64,000 bases of DNA from Rossellomorea pakistanensis (GTDB taxonomy: Bacteria; Bacillota; Bacilli; Bacillales; Bacillaceae_B), in the NCBI RefSeq assembly GCF_016908495.1, contig NZ_JAFBDZ010000001.1, forward strand, positions 744,001 to 808,000. Direction: 5' to 3'. Shown in pieces: positions 7,996-16,871 of the stretch. The notes below the pieces were generated by a model. It ran no database searches. It had not been told where the DNA came from and was given only the letters and a program-made list of their open reading frames with translations. How positions within the stretch are numbered: position 1 is the stretch's first letter; the number at the start of each line of letters is the position of its first letter. The position numbers and the translations under genes are program-made.

Positions 7996-9261
7996 TTACA
8001 AATCAACACCACACCAACTTAAGAGTGTTACCGCAATAATTTCTGCGGATTGAAATACTTTTTCTAATTCGATATACTCATTGGAATCATGGGCCACTTC
8101 AGTTGTTCCTGGTCCAAAGACTACTACTGGAATATTCGCTCCTTTTGAAAGAATTCCTCCATCTGTACCCCATGGAGATGCTTCGACTATCGGCTCACTA
8201 TTCAATATCTCTCTATAGGCTGATTTAATCGTATTCATCAATTCATGGTTATGATCAAGGTTTCCGGGCTGCCACCTTCCTCCGAACCATTCCAATTCTA
8301 CTGGAAACTCTTTGAACCATTCATCCTGTTCCTTTAATTCTCTTAGCCAATTCTCTACATCGTTTTCAACCTCTTCTAAAGTTTCGTGTGGAGCAACTCC
8401 GACTCTTCCCTCTATTATTGCGAGATCTGGTACTGATGAAGGCCATTTTCCACATTCAATTCTACCAATATTGATTGGAACCGGAATCGGAATAGACTGA
8501 TAAAGAGGGTCATTGATTTCTTCATTCCTCTTTATCTCTAATTCTCTCAGGGATGATATGACTTTCATGGCCTTTTCAATGGCATTAACCCCTTCATACC
8601 TTGTTCCACCATGGGCAGATTTCCCTTTTACTTTAATTCTAAACCACATCGACCCCTGTTGCTTAGGAAACAGCTTCATATTGGTTGGTTCGGGAATAAT
8701 CGCTGCATCGGCTTTGTAGCCTCTGAGTAAGGCTGCTAGAGTACCTGTACCTCCACTCTCTTCTTCAATAACACTTTGAAAGATAACATCACCTTTTAGC
8801 TTGATCCCTGTAGAGATAATTGCTTCTATTGCTAGTAGGAGTGCTACGTTGCCACCCTTCATATCTGTTGACCCACGACCGTATAATTTACCCTCAGAAA
8901 CTCTACCACTAAAAGGGTCATCACGCCAATCCTTCGGGTCGCCTTCAGGAACTACATCAATGTGGCCATTAAGAATAATTGAACGTCCGCCGCCATTTCC
9001 TTTGAGAGTGGCGACAACATTCGGATTACCTTCAAACTCATTTCGATCACAACGAAAAAATGGATGACTCTGTAATTTTATTCTTTCTATTTCCCAAATA
9101 TCTAAATCTAGTTTTAATTCTCTACATTTTTCAATCACTATCGCTTGTGCACTTGATTCATTTTCACGTGTACTTTCTTCCTGGACTAATCGTTGTAGAA
9201 GCTCAATCGTTTTCGGTTGTTGACTATGGATAAAACGATGAATTTTTTCAGGTAAATTCAC
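7996..9261 (-). CDS. yodQ: M20 family deacylase/peptidase YodQ (ArgE/DapE-like)
   Basis: This is a 421-residue zinc-dependent M20 hydrolase. The metal ligand motif HIDVVP (H100, D102), the bridging Asp133 (YGRGSTDMKGG) and the catalytic EEES glutamates (166-168) are all visible, with the lid/dimerisation insert in the middle. Family members remove acyl groups from amino acids (ArgE, DapE). In this operon the likely substrate is an acetylated beta-lysine derivative, an inference from context. The start is GTG at 9259-9261, with GGAGGGG upstream. Only 20 bp separate it from yodR. Confidence 0.93.
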   Translation of the reverse strand: MNLPEKIHRFIHSQQPKTIELLQRLVQEESTRENESSAQAIVIEKCRELKLDLDIWEIERIKLQSHPFFRCDRNEFEGNPNVVATLKGNGGGRSIILNGHIDVVPEGDPKDWRDDPFSGRVSEGKLYGRGSTDMKGGNVALLLAIEAIISTGIKLKGDVIFQSVIEEESGGTGTLAALLRGYKADAAIIPEPTNMKLFPKQQGSMWFRIKVKGKSAHGGTRYEGVNAIEKAMKVISSLRELEIKRNEEINDPLYQSIPIPVPINIGRIECGKWPSSVPDLAIIEGRVGVAPHETLEEVENDVENWLRELKEQDEWFKEFPVELEWFGGRWQPGNLDHNHELMNTIKSAYREILNSEPIVEASPWGTDGGILSKGANIPVVVFGPGTTEVAHDSNEYIELEKVFQSAEIIAVTLLSWCGVDL

Positions 9262-9281
9262 CTCGACCCCTCCCTAGTCAT

Positions 9282-9941
9282 TTATTCTTTATTGAGTATT
9301 ATATTTTCATCGATATTGAATGAAGCCATTGTATTCTTCTGCACCTCTTCTATCGTAAAGGGCGTAAAAACCTCCGTTAACCATAAGTTTTCTCCTCTAA
9401 ATGAAAATACTGCTTGTTCCGTTATAATTAAATCTACACATCTCTTCGCTGTTAGCGGTAGATCACACTCTTTAACAAGCTTACTTCTCCCTTTTTTATC
9501 ACAGTGAGTCATGAGTACGATGACCTTCTTGCTTTTAGTTGCCAGCTCTGTTGCCCCACCCATTCCCGGTACTTTCTTCCCCGGAATGATCCAGTTTGCT
9601 AAGTCCCCCTGTTCACTGACCTGCAATGCACCTAAAATTGTGACATCAATTATGCCCCTTCGGATTATGGCAAATGCAATAGAGCTGTCACAGTAGCTCC
9701 CCCCCTCTACTAACGATACTGGAAACCCTCCTGCATTGCATAAATTTTCATCCTCATTCCCAAGTGATGGCGCTCTTCCCATACCAACAATTCCATTCTC
9801 TGCATGAAAGAACACATTTTTATCAGAATCAAGATGATTAGGAACGAGAGAAGGAATACCAATTCCCAAATTTACTACCATATGATTTTTAATTTCTTTT
9901 GCTGCTCTTTTAGCCATTTTATTTTTCATTTCGATTCCCAT
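9282..9941 (-). CDS. yodR: CoA-transferase subunit B (YodR)
   Basis: This is a 219-residue family I CoA-transferase beta subunit. The catalytic glutamate is in HAENGIVGMG, and the glycine-rich GAGGFPV-like loop (NAGGFPVSLVEGG) and GGAxE segment (PGMGGATELA) are intact. Together with YodS it should move CoA between a small acid and a beta-keto or amino acid in beta-lysine metabolism. The reading frame can start at GTG 9947 or ATG 9941; both overlap the yodS stop by 16-22 nt, so translation is coupled. I give the ATG. Confidence 0.92.
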   Translation of the reverse strand: MGIEMKNKMAKRAAKEIKNHMVVNLGIGIPSLVPNHLDSDKNVFFHAENGIVGMGRAPSLGNEDENLCNAGGFPVSLVEGGSYCDSSIAFAIIRRGIIDVTILGALQVSEQGDLANWIIPGKKVPGMGGATELATKSKKVIVLMTHCDKKGRSKLVKECDLPLTAKRCVDLIITEQAVFSFRGENLWLTEVFTPFTIEEVQKNTMASFNIDENIILNKE

Positions 9942-10630
9942 GCCCACTTCCAGTTCACCCCTTTAGACGGCACGATTTTGTTAATAAAAACTCCAGGTGT
10001 AATTATTTCTTCAGGGTTAATTCCCCCCATAGGATATAACTCCTCCACCTCAGCAACAGTGTAATTAGAAGCCATTGCCACTAAAGGATTGGTATTACGA
10101 GCACTTTTGTCATAGGTCAAGTTTCCAAAGTCATCCCCTTTTTTAGCATAAACAATTCCAATATCCGCAGTTAAAGCTGTTTCAACCATATATCGCCTTC
10201 CAGCTAGATTCATCATTTCTTTTCCCTTATTTAAAAACTCATCATCTGTTCCTATATCTGTAAGAATTCCACCAAGACCGACACCACCAGCGCGAATTCT
10301 CTCTGCAAGAATTCCCTGTGGGGAGAACTCTACATCTAGCTTTCCCTCTGTCATTAGCCTACCGGCGATTGGATTCGAACCAATATGTGATGCAATCACT
10401 TTCTTTACTCTTCCCTCTGAGATCAATTGTCCAATTCCAATATGAGGGAAGCCTGTGTCATTTCCGATTATGGTTAAATCCTTTATTCCTAACTCTAAAA
10501 TGGATTGAATAAGAGTAGGGGGAGAACCAACCCCTCCAAACCCACCAAACATGAGTGTCATCCCACTTTTTAGGGGAATAAAAGGCTGTTCTTGGTCCAA
10601 ATTACAAACTTTATTCCATTTCTGCTTCAA
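9926..10630 (-). CDS. yodS: CoA-transferase subunit A (YodS)
   Basis: This is a 234-residue alpha subunit of a family I CoA-transferase (acetoacetate/3-oxoacid type). The CoA-binding loop GGFGGVGSP lies near residues 29-37, and the family motif SHIGSNP and the segment EFSPQGILAERIRAGG follow. It partners YodR, with which it overlaps. It lies 14 bp after yodT. It is the normal length for the family. The acid substrate is unknown; the set suggests activation of a carboxylic acid intermediate of lysine breakdown. Confidence 0.93.
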   Translation of the reverse strand: MKQKWNKVCNLDQEQPFIPLKSGMTLMFGGFGGVGSPPTLIQSILELGIKDLTIIGNDTGFPHIGIGQLISEGRVKKVIASHIGSNPIAGRLMTEGKLDVEFSPQGILAERIRAGGVGLGGILTDIGTDDEFLNKGKEMMNLAGRRYMVETALTADIGIVYAKKGDDFGNLTYDKSARNTNPLVAMASNYTVAEVEELYPMGGINPEEIITPGVFINKIVPSKGVNWKWAWESK

Positions 10631-10644
10631 AAAAAAGACCCCCT

Positions 10645-11976
10645 TTACTGTAGAGCCACTTTACTGCTGATAATTGAAAAGATGGACCGAAGTCTTCTGT
10701 ATAATTCTTCAATTTCTCGTTTAGTCGTCGTAATTGGTGGAGCAATAATAATCGCCGAACCACTCTTCCCATCTAGTCCTGCTCCAGCAGGGTAAAGCAG
10801 AACACCACCCGCCTGAGCTTCTTTCACAACATACGAAGTGAAAGATGCATCTACTTCCGCTTTTAGCACATTCCAATTATTTTTAAATTCAATACCGAGT
10901 AAAAACCCTTTACCGCGAATATCATCAATAAAAGAAAATTCATTTTTTAGCTTCTTTAAATAATGTTGAAGATAAATACTTTTCTCTTCTACTTTTTCAA
11001 TCCAGTGTTCTGACTGAATCAATTTCAGAACAGATAATGCGGCTGAACTTGATAAAGGATTAGCGCTATATGTGTGACCGCCCATCACAATATTTGAACC
11101 ATCAATGATAGGTTGCATGACACGTTCAGAAATCATCGTTGCTGCAATCGGAGAGTATCCTGCACTTAATCCTTTCCCAAGAGCGACGATATCTGGCTTC
11201 ACTCCCCAATGATCAATAGCAAGAAACTTCCCTGTTCTTCCACAGCCCGTCATGACTTCATCCGCAATAAACAAGATATCATATTTGTCACAGATTTCTT
11301 TTATTTTTTGATAGTAACCCTCTGGCGGATTGATTGCACCACCTGCGGCACCGATAATGGGTTCAGCAATAAATGCTGCAATATTCGCTGGACCCATTCT
11401 TTTAATCATTGTCTCTAGCTGTCTAGCACATTGAAGATTACATTTTGGAAATTCCTTCTCAAAAGGACATTGATAACAGTAAGGAGGTTCAACAACCGGC
11501 CAATCACCAATCATTGAATGAAATCGTTCTCTTCTCGCTGGATGTCCAGATGCTGATAAAGCCCCAAGAGTAATTCCGTGATAACTTAACCACCTCGATA
11601 ACACTTTTGTTTTTGAAGCGTATCCTTTTTCTTGCCAATGTTGAATCGCTATTTTGATAGCTGTTTCTACTGCTTCTGATCCGCTGTTTACAAAAAAGCA
11701 CCACGGGAAATCAGTCTCTTTGGCAAGATGATTGGCTAGCTCTTCTGCTGGTTCATTTGAAAATTGTGATCGATAAACGAATGAAACTCTGTTTGCCTGT
11801 GTGGCTATCGCTTGGACAATTTCCTCCATCCCATGACCAATATTAGCTGTAACAGCTCCCGAACATGCATCAAAATACTGTGTCCCTTCTTTGTCATACA
11901 AATAAACACCTTTCCCATAGTCAATTTCGGGATAAGTATCATTTAATACAGGTTTTATTAAATGTGAATGAGGCAT
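10645..11976 (-). CDS. yodT: Class III PLP aminotransferase YodT
   Basis: This 443-residue omega-transaminase-type enzyme has the PLP-contacting Asp239 (FIADEVMTG) and the Schiff-base Lys268 (ALGKGLSAGY). It is the first gene of the operon, with an AGGAGG site before the ATG. It probably transaminates beta-lysine, acetyl-beta-lysine or a downstream amino acid. An unusual four-cysteine insert, C167xxC170...C179xxxC183 (YCYQC, then CNLQC), may bind a metal. The same insert occurs in some relatives as I recall, so it need not be novel. Substrate assignment rests on neighbours. Confidence 0.92.
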   Translation of the reverse strand: MPHSHLIKPVLNDTYPEIDYGKGVYLYDKEGTQYFDACSGAVTANIGHGMEEIVQAIATQANRVSFVYRSQFSNEPAEELANHLAKETDFPWCFFVNSGSEAVETAIKIAIQHWQEKGYASKTKVLSRWLSYHGITLGALSASGHPARRERFHSMIGDWPVVEPPYCYQCPFEKEFPKCNLQCARQLETMIKRMGPANIAAFIAEPIIGAAGGAINPPEGYYQKIKEICDKYDILFIADEVMTGCGRTGKFLAIDHWGVKPDIVALGKGLSAGYSPIAATMISERVMQPIIDGSNIVMGGHTYSANPLSSSAALSVLKLIQSEHWIEKVEEKSIYLQHYLKKLKNEFSFIDDIRGKGFLLGIEFKNNWNVLKAEVDASFTSYVVKEAQAGGVLLYPAGAGLDGKSGSAIIIAPPITTTKREIEELYRRLRSIFSIISSKVALQ

Positions 11977-12315
11977 AAAACCCCCTCCTGAAAAAGATAA
12001 AAGCCCCTTACTACATTCTTATGACAAGATACTAGAATCTTTCTGATATTTTTTGGGATATCTAAGGTTTTTCTTATCACCAAAAATTGTAGAACATCTT
12101 CCTTTAGGAACCATTCCCTCTAAATATCATTTTTAGACTTCTTGTTTTTAGAATTTCCTAGTACCTGGACCGATTGAGATCGAGTTAAAATTAATAAAAT
12201 TCGGAAAAATTAATCAGGAAATTATAAGAATGTATAGATAATTTAGGTAAAAATGTTTACAATGATGATATATTCTTCACATATGATACTTTAGACACAG
12301 AAAAGAGGTCGAAAC
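11977..12315. other. Divergent promoter region between yodT and the chemoreceptor gene
   Basis: This 339-bp AT-rich stretch separates the minus-strand yodT operon from the plus-strand chemoreceptor gene and must hold both promoters. Next to yodT, a minus-strand CATAAGAAT sequence resembles a mother-cell SigE -10 box, but I cannot pair it with a convincing -35. I see no -24/-12 (SigL) promoter, no riboswitch and no small gene. Confidence 0.4.
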
Positions 12316-14115
12316 GTGAAAAAAATGTTTAGAAATCAAAAAAAAGTGAGGAAATCTTCTCAATCGAAAGAAAAAAACAAGTTGAAAACAATGGGTGGAA
12401 ACCCACTACCCTCATACTTTCGAACCATTAGAGGTAAGGTTACTTCATCATTTATTTTGCTTATCCTTGTTCTTTTAGCATTAACCTACACTTCATTCAT
12501 CAACATGAACAAATTAAAAAATGAGATTGATTATTTAATAGGACATGATATGGAAATACATACGAAAGTACAAGCACTTTCCAAATCTTTAACAGAAATC
12601 GAGTCTGGCCAAAGAGGATATATCATTACTGGAGCAACTGGATTTCTTGCCCCTTATAATAATGGGAAAAATGCAGTTGAAGATAACATAAAAGAATTGA
12701 ATAAACTATTAAGCGGGAAAAAGGAACAACTTGATAAGTTAGGTAAGATTGAACAATCTTATGGATATTGGTCAAAATGGACAGAAAGGGTTATCGATAC
12801 CAGAAAAGAAGAAGGTTTTGAAAAAACTAGTGAATTGGTGTCATCTGAACAAGGGAAAAAATATATGGATTATATTAGATCCTATGTCGACATGATTGTG
12901 GAGGATCAAAGCAAGAATATTGATAAAAGGGTTACTGATTTAAACAATCAAGTTTCTTACTCACAAATGGCGACTATTGGTCTTTCTGCCTTCGCTATCT
13001 TTCTCGCATTAGTATTTGGAATTATTATCTCAACAAGTATCAAAACAAATGTTAAAAAAATTAGCCAGTCCATTTTAGAGGTTGCAAGTGCAGGGGGAGA
13101 TTTAACAAAACGAATCAAAGTGAAAAGCAATGATGAGCTTGGACGCTTAGCGAATGATGCTAATCAGCTCATTGAGGGAATTGCTTTTTTAGTTAAAAAA
13201 GTTACGCAAATGGCTGAAAATGTTTCAGCAAGCAGTCAACAATTGCTCGCCTCTGCTGAAGAAACATCTAAAACAATTACCGCCATTGCAGAAACGACTG
13301 GGGAAATTGCTGCAGGTGGAGAACAGACCTCTACAAGAATGCATGAATCTTTACAAAAAATGAATTCACTAGAAGAGGCATCAAGAAAATTAAATGACCA
13401 AGCACTAATCGTTAAGACAACGTCTACTGAAATGAGAAAGGCAGCAATTAGCGGTGGTGAATCTGTCGAAGCTTCCTCTTCAAAAATGATGATTATTGAA
13501 GAAATGATGTCAAACACTAGCGAAACGGTAAGCGAACTAGGAAATAAATCAGCTGAAATTACAACAATCATTAAAACCATTACAGATATTGCTGAGCAAA
13601 CGAATCTTCTTGCTCTTAATGCGGCAATCGAAGCGGCCAGAGCAGGTGAACATGGACGAGGGTTTGCAGTCGTTGCAGATGAAGTACGAAAACTAGCTGA
13701 GCAATCGCAAAATGCTGCTAAGGGTGTAACAGGCATCGTCCATTCAATTCAACAAGAAGTCAATGAAATTATTAAACAAAATCAAGCCGGAGTAAAGGAA
13801 GTTATAGCAGGGGTAGAAATTTCAAATCAAACAAATGCTTCATTAGAAGGAATCATTTATCAAACAAATAAAACAACAGAGGTAATTGAAGGAATGGCTA
13901 CTCAAATCCAGGACACTTTACGCTTATGCCAAGAAGTAGCCGCTTCATTTGCCCATGTTAATGAAATTACTGAAAGCACTGCCTATAATACAGAATCCAC
14001 CGCAGCGGCGTCTGAAGAAGGTTCGGCTGCTATGGAAGAAGTTACCGCTTCTGCATCCGAACTATCACAGCAAGCGGAAGCATTAAGAAATGTGGTTTCG
14101 AAATTTAAAATTTAA
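12316..14115 (+). CDS. Methyl-accepting chemotaxis protein with CHASE3-type sensor
   Basis: This is a 599-residue membrane chemoreceptor. After a basic N-terminal tail (about 40 residues) comes TM1 (about 43-63), an extracellular helical CHASE3-like sensor containing the typical [11 protein letters not shown] motif, TM2 (about 217-238), a HAMP domain (about 239-292) and a long coiled-coil signalling domain. The tip contains [18 protein letters not shown], the CheA/CheW contact region. The start is GTG at 12316, with AGAGGT 6 nt upstream. The ligand is not predictable. It is monocistronic, ending in a hairpin terminator. Confidence 0.93.
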   Translation: MKKMFRNQKKVRKSSQSKEKNKLKTMGGNPLPSYFRTIRGKVTSSFILLILVLLALTYTSFINMNKLKNEIDYLIGHDMEIHTKVQALSKSLTEIESGQRGYIITGATGFLAPYNNGKNAVEDNIKELNKLLSGKKEQLDKLGKIEQSYGYWSKWTERVIDTRKEEGFEKTSELVSSEQGKKYMDYIRSYVDMIVEDQSKNIDKRVTDLNNQVSYSQMATIGLSAFAIFLALVFGIIISTSIKTNVKKISQSILEVASAGGDLTKRIKVKSNDELGRLANDANQLIEGIAFLVKKVTQMAENVSASSQQLLASAEETSKTITAIAETTGEIAAGGEQTSTRMHESLQKMNSLEEASRKLNDQALIVKTTSTEMRKAAISGGESVEASSSKMMIIEEMMSNTSETVSELGNKSAEITTIIKTITDIAEQTNLLALNAAIEAARAGEHGRGFAVVADEVRKLAEQSQNAAKGVTGIVHSIQQEVNEIIKQNQAGVKEVIAGVEISNQTNASLEGIIYQTNKTTEVIEGMATQIQDTLRLCQEVAASFAHVNEITESTAYNTESTAAASEEGSAAMEEVTASASELSQQAEALRNVVSKFKI

Positions 14116-14136
14116 ACTCCAAATAGTCCGAAATAT

Positions 14137-14174
14137 AAAGAGATGGATCCAAAGGAAGGATTCATCTCTTTTTG
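14137..14174 (+). terminator. Terminator of the chemoreceptor gene
   Basis: The inverted sequences AAAGAGATGGATCC and GGATTCATCTCTTT form a hairpin followed by T-rich sequence. It sits between the convergent chemoreceptor and YjcZ genes and could serve both. Confidence 0.75.
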
Positions 14175-14197
14175 AATTGAAATCGTTTTTTCTTTAT

Positions 14198-14347
14198 TTA
14201 GCATTTTACGTAACAAGCACCGATGATAATTAAAAGAATGAACAATACTACGATTAACGCAAAACCACATCCATAGCCATAGTCTGCTGCTCCAGCTACT
14301 GGATATCCATAACCACCATAATAACAATTGTCATAACCTTGATGCAT
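14198..14347 (-). CDS. YjcZ-type small hydrophobic sporulation peptide
   Basis: This 49-residue protein starts [20 protein letters not shown], a Gly/Tyr-rich head, and ends in one hydrophobic helix, [20 protein letters not shown], followed by KC. This Gly/Tyr head plus [14 protein letters not shown] tail is the hallmark of the YjcZ/YhjR-like tiny membrane proteins made during sporulation in Bacillus. It was read directly from the sequence; a ribosome binding site (GGAG) lies upstream. Its role is unknown. Confidence 0.85.
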   Translation of the reverse strand: MHQGYDNCYYGGYGYPVAGAADYGYGCGFALIVVLFILLIIIGACYVKC

Positions 14348-14479
14348 ACTTCTCACTCCTCAATAAAAATATATTTCTATCTTCACTTGCTAATGTATGT
14401 AAGTGCCTATAAGAATGTTTGTGCATTTGCCCAATTCTAGATTCCTTACCTAAGAAATTGTTAGGAACTAGGTCTCTTA

Positions 14480-14508
14480 TTTTCATTTCTGCTGATTTGG
14501 CTTATAAT
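14480..14508 (+). promoter_or_regulatory. Putative SigA promoter for the DUF502 gene
   Basis: TTTTCA (14480-14485) and TATAAT (14503-14508) are separated by exactly 17 bp and lie 28 bp before the DUF502 start codon. The -10 is perfect; the -35 matches 4 of 6. Confidence 0.5.
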
Positions 14509-14536
14509 GTTCATATTCTTTTTATGAAGAGGAGAA

Positions 14537-15115
14537 ATGGATATGAAGGTCATGATTAATTTTTTTATTAAGGGTATCTTAATCTTCGTCCCAATCGGTC
14601 TGGTTATCTATCTTATTTATAAACTATTCTTATTTTTAGATAGCTTACTAGGAAATATTCTAAAACCTGTTATGGATGAAAATTATATACCTGGGATTGG
14701 AATTATCCTTACCATTGTTCTAATAACCGTTTTAGGCTGGTTATCTAATCGCTTTATTGGAGGAGCAATTGTCAGGTTTGTTGACAAACTTTTGGCTACT
14801 ATCCCCCTAGTAAAGACCTTGTACAGTGTTATTAAAGATACCATTCACTCATTTCTTGGAGAGAAAAAATCATTCTCAAAGGTTGCTTTGGTGACATTAC
14901 CAGGAACAAATATGAAATGTCTTGGATTTATCACCTCAGAAAATGTTGGCGACTTTTACCAGCCATTAAATACTCATGTGGCTGTTTATATCCCACAAAC
15001 TTTCCAAGTGGCAGGGGTAACATTTTTAATTCCAGTAGAGGATGTAGAAATTCTTGATGTAAAGGCAGAGGATGCCATGAAGTTTATTTTATCAGGTGGG
15101 ATGACTTCGAAATAA
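14537..15115 (+). CDS. DUF502 family membrane protein
   Basis: This 192-residue protein has two N-terminal membrane helices (about 5-30 and 48-70) and a conserved soluble C-terminal domain. The family motif IPLVKTLYSVIKD (about 94-106) is clear, as is the GFITSE segment. DUF502 proteins are widespread in bacteria and plants (COV-like) and are thought to act in the membrane, with no known biochemical activity. AGAGGAGAA precedes the ATG. It is a single-gene unit with its own promoter. Confidence 0.88.
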   Translation: MDMKVMINFFIKGILIFVPIGLVIYLIYKLFLFLDSLLGNILKPVMDENYIPGIGIILTIVLITVLGWLSNRFIGGAIVRFVDKLLATIPLVKTLYSVIKDTIHSFLGEKKSFSKVALVTLPGTNMKCLGFITSENVGDFYQPLNTHVAVYIPQTFQVAGVTFLIPVEDVEILDVKAEDAMKFILSGGMTSK

Positions 15116-15124
15116 ATTATAAAA

Positions 15125-15208
15125 GAAAGTGCTGTCCCCAAAAACCAAAGAGTCCGGACCACAAATCCATTTTTGTGATCCGGACACCTTATAGGATAGC
15201 TCTTTTTC
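15125..15208. repeat. Palindromic repeat family A, copy 1 (short, diverged)
   Basis: The outer words GTGCTGTCCCC and AGGATAGCTC flank a hairpin GTCCGGACCACAAA/TTTTGTGATCCGGAC. It lies between convergent genes and can act as a terminator for both. Its layout matches the GGGCTGTCCC...GGGACAGCCC elements listed below, but the core is different and shorter. Confidence 0.5.
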
Positions 15209-15215
15209 CCTAATA

Positions 15216-15716
15216 TTATTTAGCTGATACCGTCATAATTTCGCTTTGACCTGCAGCGACAGATTCCTCTTGTTTTTTTTCAAGAGTACCAAGGTCATCA
15301 CCGTTGGTTACAATGACAGGCGTAATCGTACTTTTTGCCTTTTCTTTTACAAGCTCCATATCAAATGTAATTAATGGGTCTCCTACACTTACCTTGCTCC
15401 CTTCGGAAACATGAGCTTCAAAACCCTTTCCTTCCATTGAAACGGTTTCTAATCCGATATGGATAAGTACTTCTGCTCCATTTTTTGATTTTAATCCGAC
15501 AGCGTGTTTTGTAGGGAATACCTGCATCACTTCCCCTTCGATTGGAGAAACCACTTTTCCATCAGTTGGTTCAACCGCTAAACCATCTCCCATCATCTTT
15601 TGGGAAAAAACAGGATCAGGAACCTGCTCTAACGGAAGTAAATTACCGCTTAATGGAGAATAAATACTTACTGTTGTTGGCGCATCTTCTTTTTTTCCAA
15701 ATAGTTTTTTAAACAT
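15216..15716 (-). CDS. PTS glucose-type EIIA component
   Basis: This is a 166-residue stand-alone EIIA(Glc)-like protein, the phosphocarrier between HPr and EIIB. The phosphorylated histidine is H86 (EVLIHIGLET) and the partner histidine H71 (PTKHAVGL). The fold motifs SPLSG, SPIEGEV and GDPLITFD are all present. I start at ATG 15716 (MFKKLFGKK), since the frame above it only adds GTG-GTC and AGGTGA lies 7 nt before the ATG. No EIIB/EIIC gene is adjacent, so it must serve permeases encoded elsewhere, like B. subtilis YpqE. Confidence 0.93.
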   Translation of the reverse strand: MFKKLFGKKEDAPTTVSIYSPLSGNLLPLEQVPDPVFSQKMMGDGLAVEPTDGKVVSPIEGEVMQVFPTKHAVGLKSKNGAEVLIHIGLETVSMEGKGFEAHVSEGSKVSVGDPLITFDMELVKEKAKSTITPVIVTNGDDLGTLEKKQEESVAAGQSEIMTVSAK

Positions 15717-15815
15717 GACCACTTCACCTTCCTAACGCGATATTACAAGTTTATTTTTTTATTCAAAACATACAAGAAATTATTTTAGCACAAATGTTCA
15801 TTTGTTCACAATGAT

Positions 15816-16247
15816 TTACTTTTTCTGAAATAATTTTTTATATTCACCATACCCTTCTTCTTCCAATTTTTCAAATGGAATGAATCTTAGTGCAGCTGAA
15901 TTGATACAATATCTTAAATTAGAAGGTCCTGGTCCATCATCAAAGACATGGCCTAAATGTGACTCACCGGATCTACTTCGGACCTCTGTTCGTACCATAA
16001 AATGACTAGTATCCATTTTTTCTTCGATTTCAGAATCATCTATCGGCTTTGTAAAGCTCGGCCAACCACACCCGGCATCATATTTATCTTTTGAACTAAA
16101 TAATGGTTTCCCGGATATAATGTCGACATATATCCCTACCTCAAAGTTGTTCCAGTAATCATTTCGGAATGGTGGTTCTGTGCCGTTTTGTTGTGTCACA
16201 TTATACTGCATCGGAGTTAGCTTGTCCCTTATTTCATCTTTCTTCAA
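15816..16247 (-). CDS. msrB: Methionine-R-sulfoxide reductase MsrB
   Basis: This is a 143-residue MsrB that reduces methionine-R-sulfoxide. The catalytic Cys114 lies in [11 protein letters not shown], with the family words [16 protein letters not shown] and EVRSRS present. The frame is open far upstream, but the family begins near [18 protein letters not shown]. The best start is TTG at 16245-16247, with a GGGGGG ribosome binding site 6 nt before it, giving exactly the length of B. subtilis MsrB. It overlaps the msrA 3' end by 14 nt in another frame, so translation is coupled. Confidence 0.88.
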   Translation of the reverse strand: MKKDEIRDKLTPMQYNVTQQNGTEPPFRNDYWNNFEVGIYVDIISGKPLFSSKDKYDAGCGWPSFTKPIDDSEIEEKMDTSHFMVRTEVRSRSGESHLGHVFDDGPGPSNLRYCINSAALRFIPFEKLEEEGYGEYKKLFQKK

Positions 16248-16782
16248 TTCTATCCCCCCAATATTTTTGAATAAACGCTTCCCTGCCGGAACCAATTCGA
16301 TATCTGTTGTAATGGGCAGAGTTCTTTTTATAATAATCCTGATGATATTCTTCTGCTTCATAAAAAGGTTTTGCAGGTATAATCTGTGTAGCAATTGGCT
16401 TGTTAAATTTGTTACTTGATTCAAGTTGATGCTTTGACTGTTCAGCTAATTGCCTTTGTTCTTCACTATGGTAGAATATAGCGGTTTTATATGAATGTCC
16501 ACGGTCATGGAATTGCCCACCTGGGTCTGTTGGATCAATCTGTTGCCAAAATAAATCTAATAACCTTTCATAGGAAAACATTTCTGGGTCAAATGTAATT
16601 TGCACAGCTTCAAAGTGTCCTGTTGTCTCTGAACATACTTCTCTGTATGTTGGATTCTCTTTTGTTCCTCCGGTGTATCCAGATACCACTTTTACAATTC
16701 CTGGTTGTTCATCAAAAGGCTTAACCATACACCAAAAGCAACCTCCGGCAAAGGTTGCTTTTTCTAATTTTTCCGCTCCCAT
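16234..16782 (-). CDS. msrA: Methionine-S-sulfoxide reductase MsrA
   Basis: This is a 182-residue MsrA that repairs methionine-S-sulfoxide in proteins. The catalytic Cys15 is in GGCFWC, followed by [20 protein letters not shown] and the HQDYY segment. I chose ATG 16782 ([11 protein letters not shown]), since the codons above it are GTG-AAG-ATA and contain the ribosome binding site. Its final codons run over the start of msrB in a different frame. In several Bacilli MsrA and MsrB are fused; here they are separate overlapping frames. Confidence 0.95.
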   Translation of the reverse strand: MGAEKLEKATFAGGCFWCMVKPFDEQPGIVKVVSGYTGGTKENPTYREVCSETTGHFEAVQITFDPEMFSYERLLDLFWQQIDPTDPGGQFHDRGHSYKTAIFYHSEEQRQLAEQSKHQLESSNKFNKPIATQIIPAKPFYEAEEYHQDYYKKNSAHYNRYRIGSGREAFIQKYWGDRIEER

Positions 16783-16871
16783 TATCTTCACCCTTTCTAA
16801 TACACGTTGCTTACAATATTCCCTTATTACTGTATTTTAACGCGTTTTTTTTGTAGGGTAAAAAAATATGA

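Noticed and set aside
13236..13736. Minus-strand frame of 166 codons within the chemoreceptor gene
   Set aside because: Frame opposite a coiled-coil signalling domain; low complexity, no ribosome binding site.
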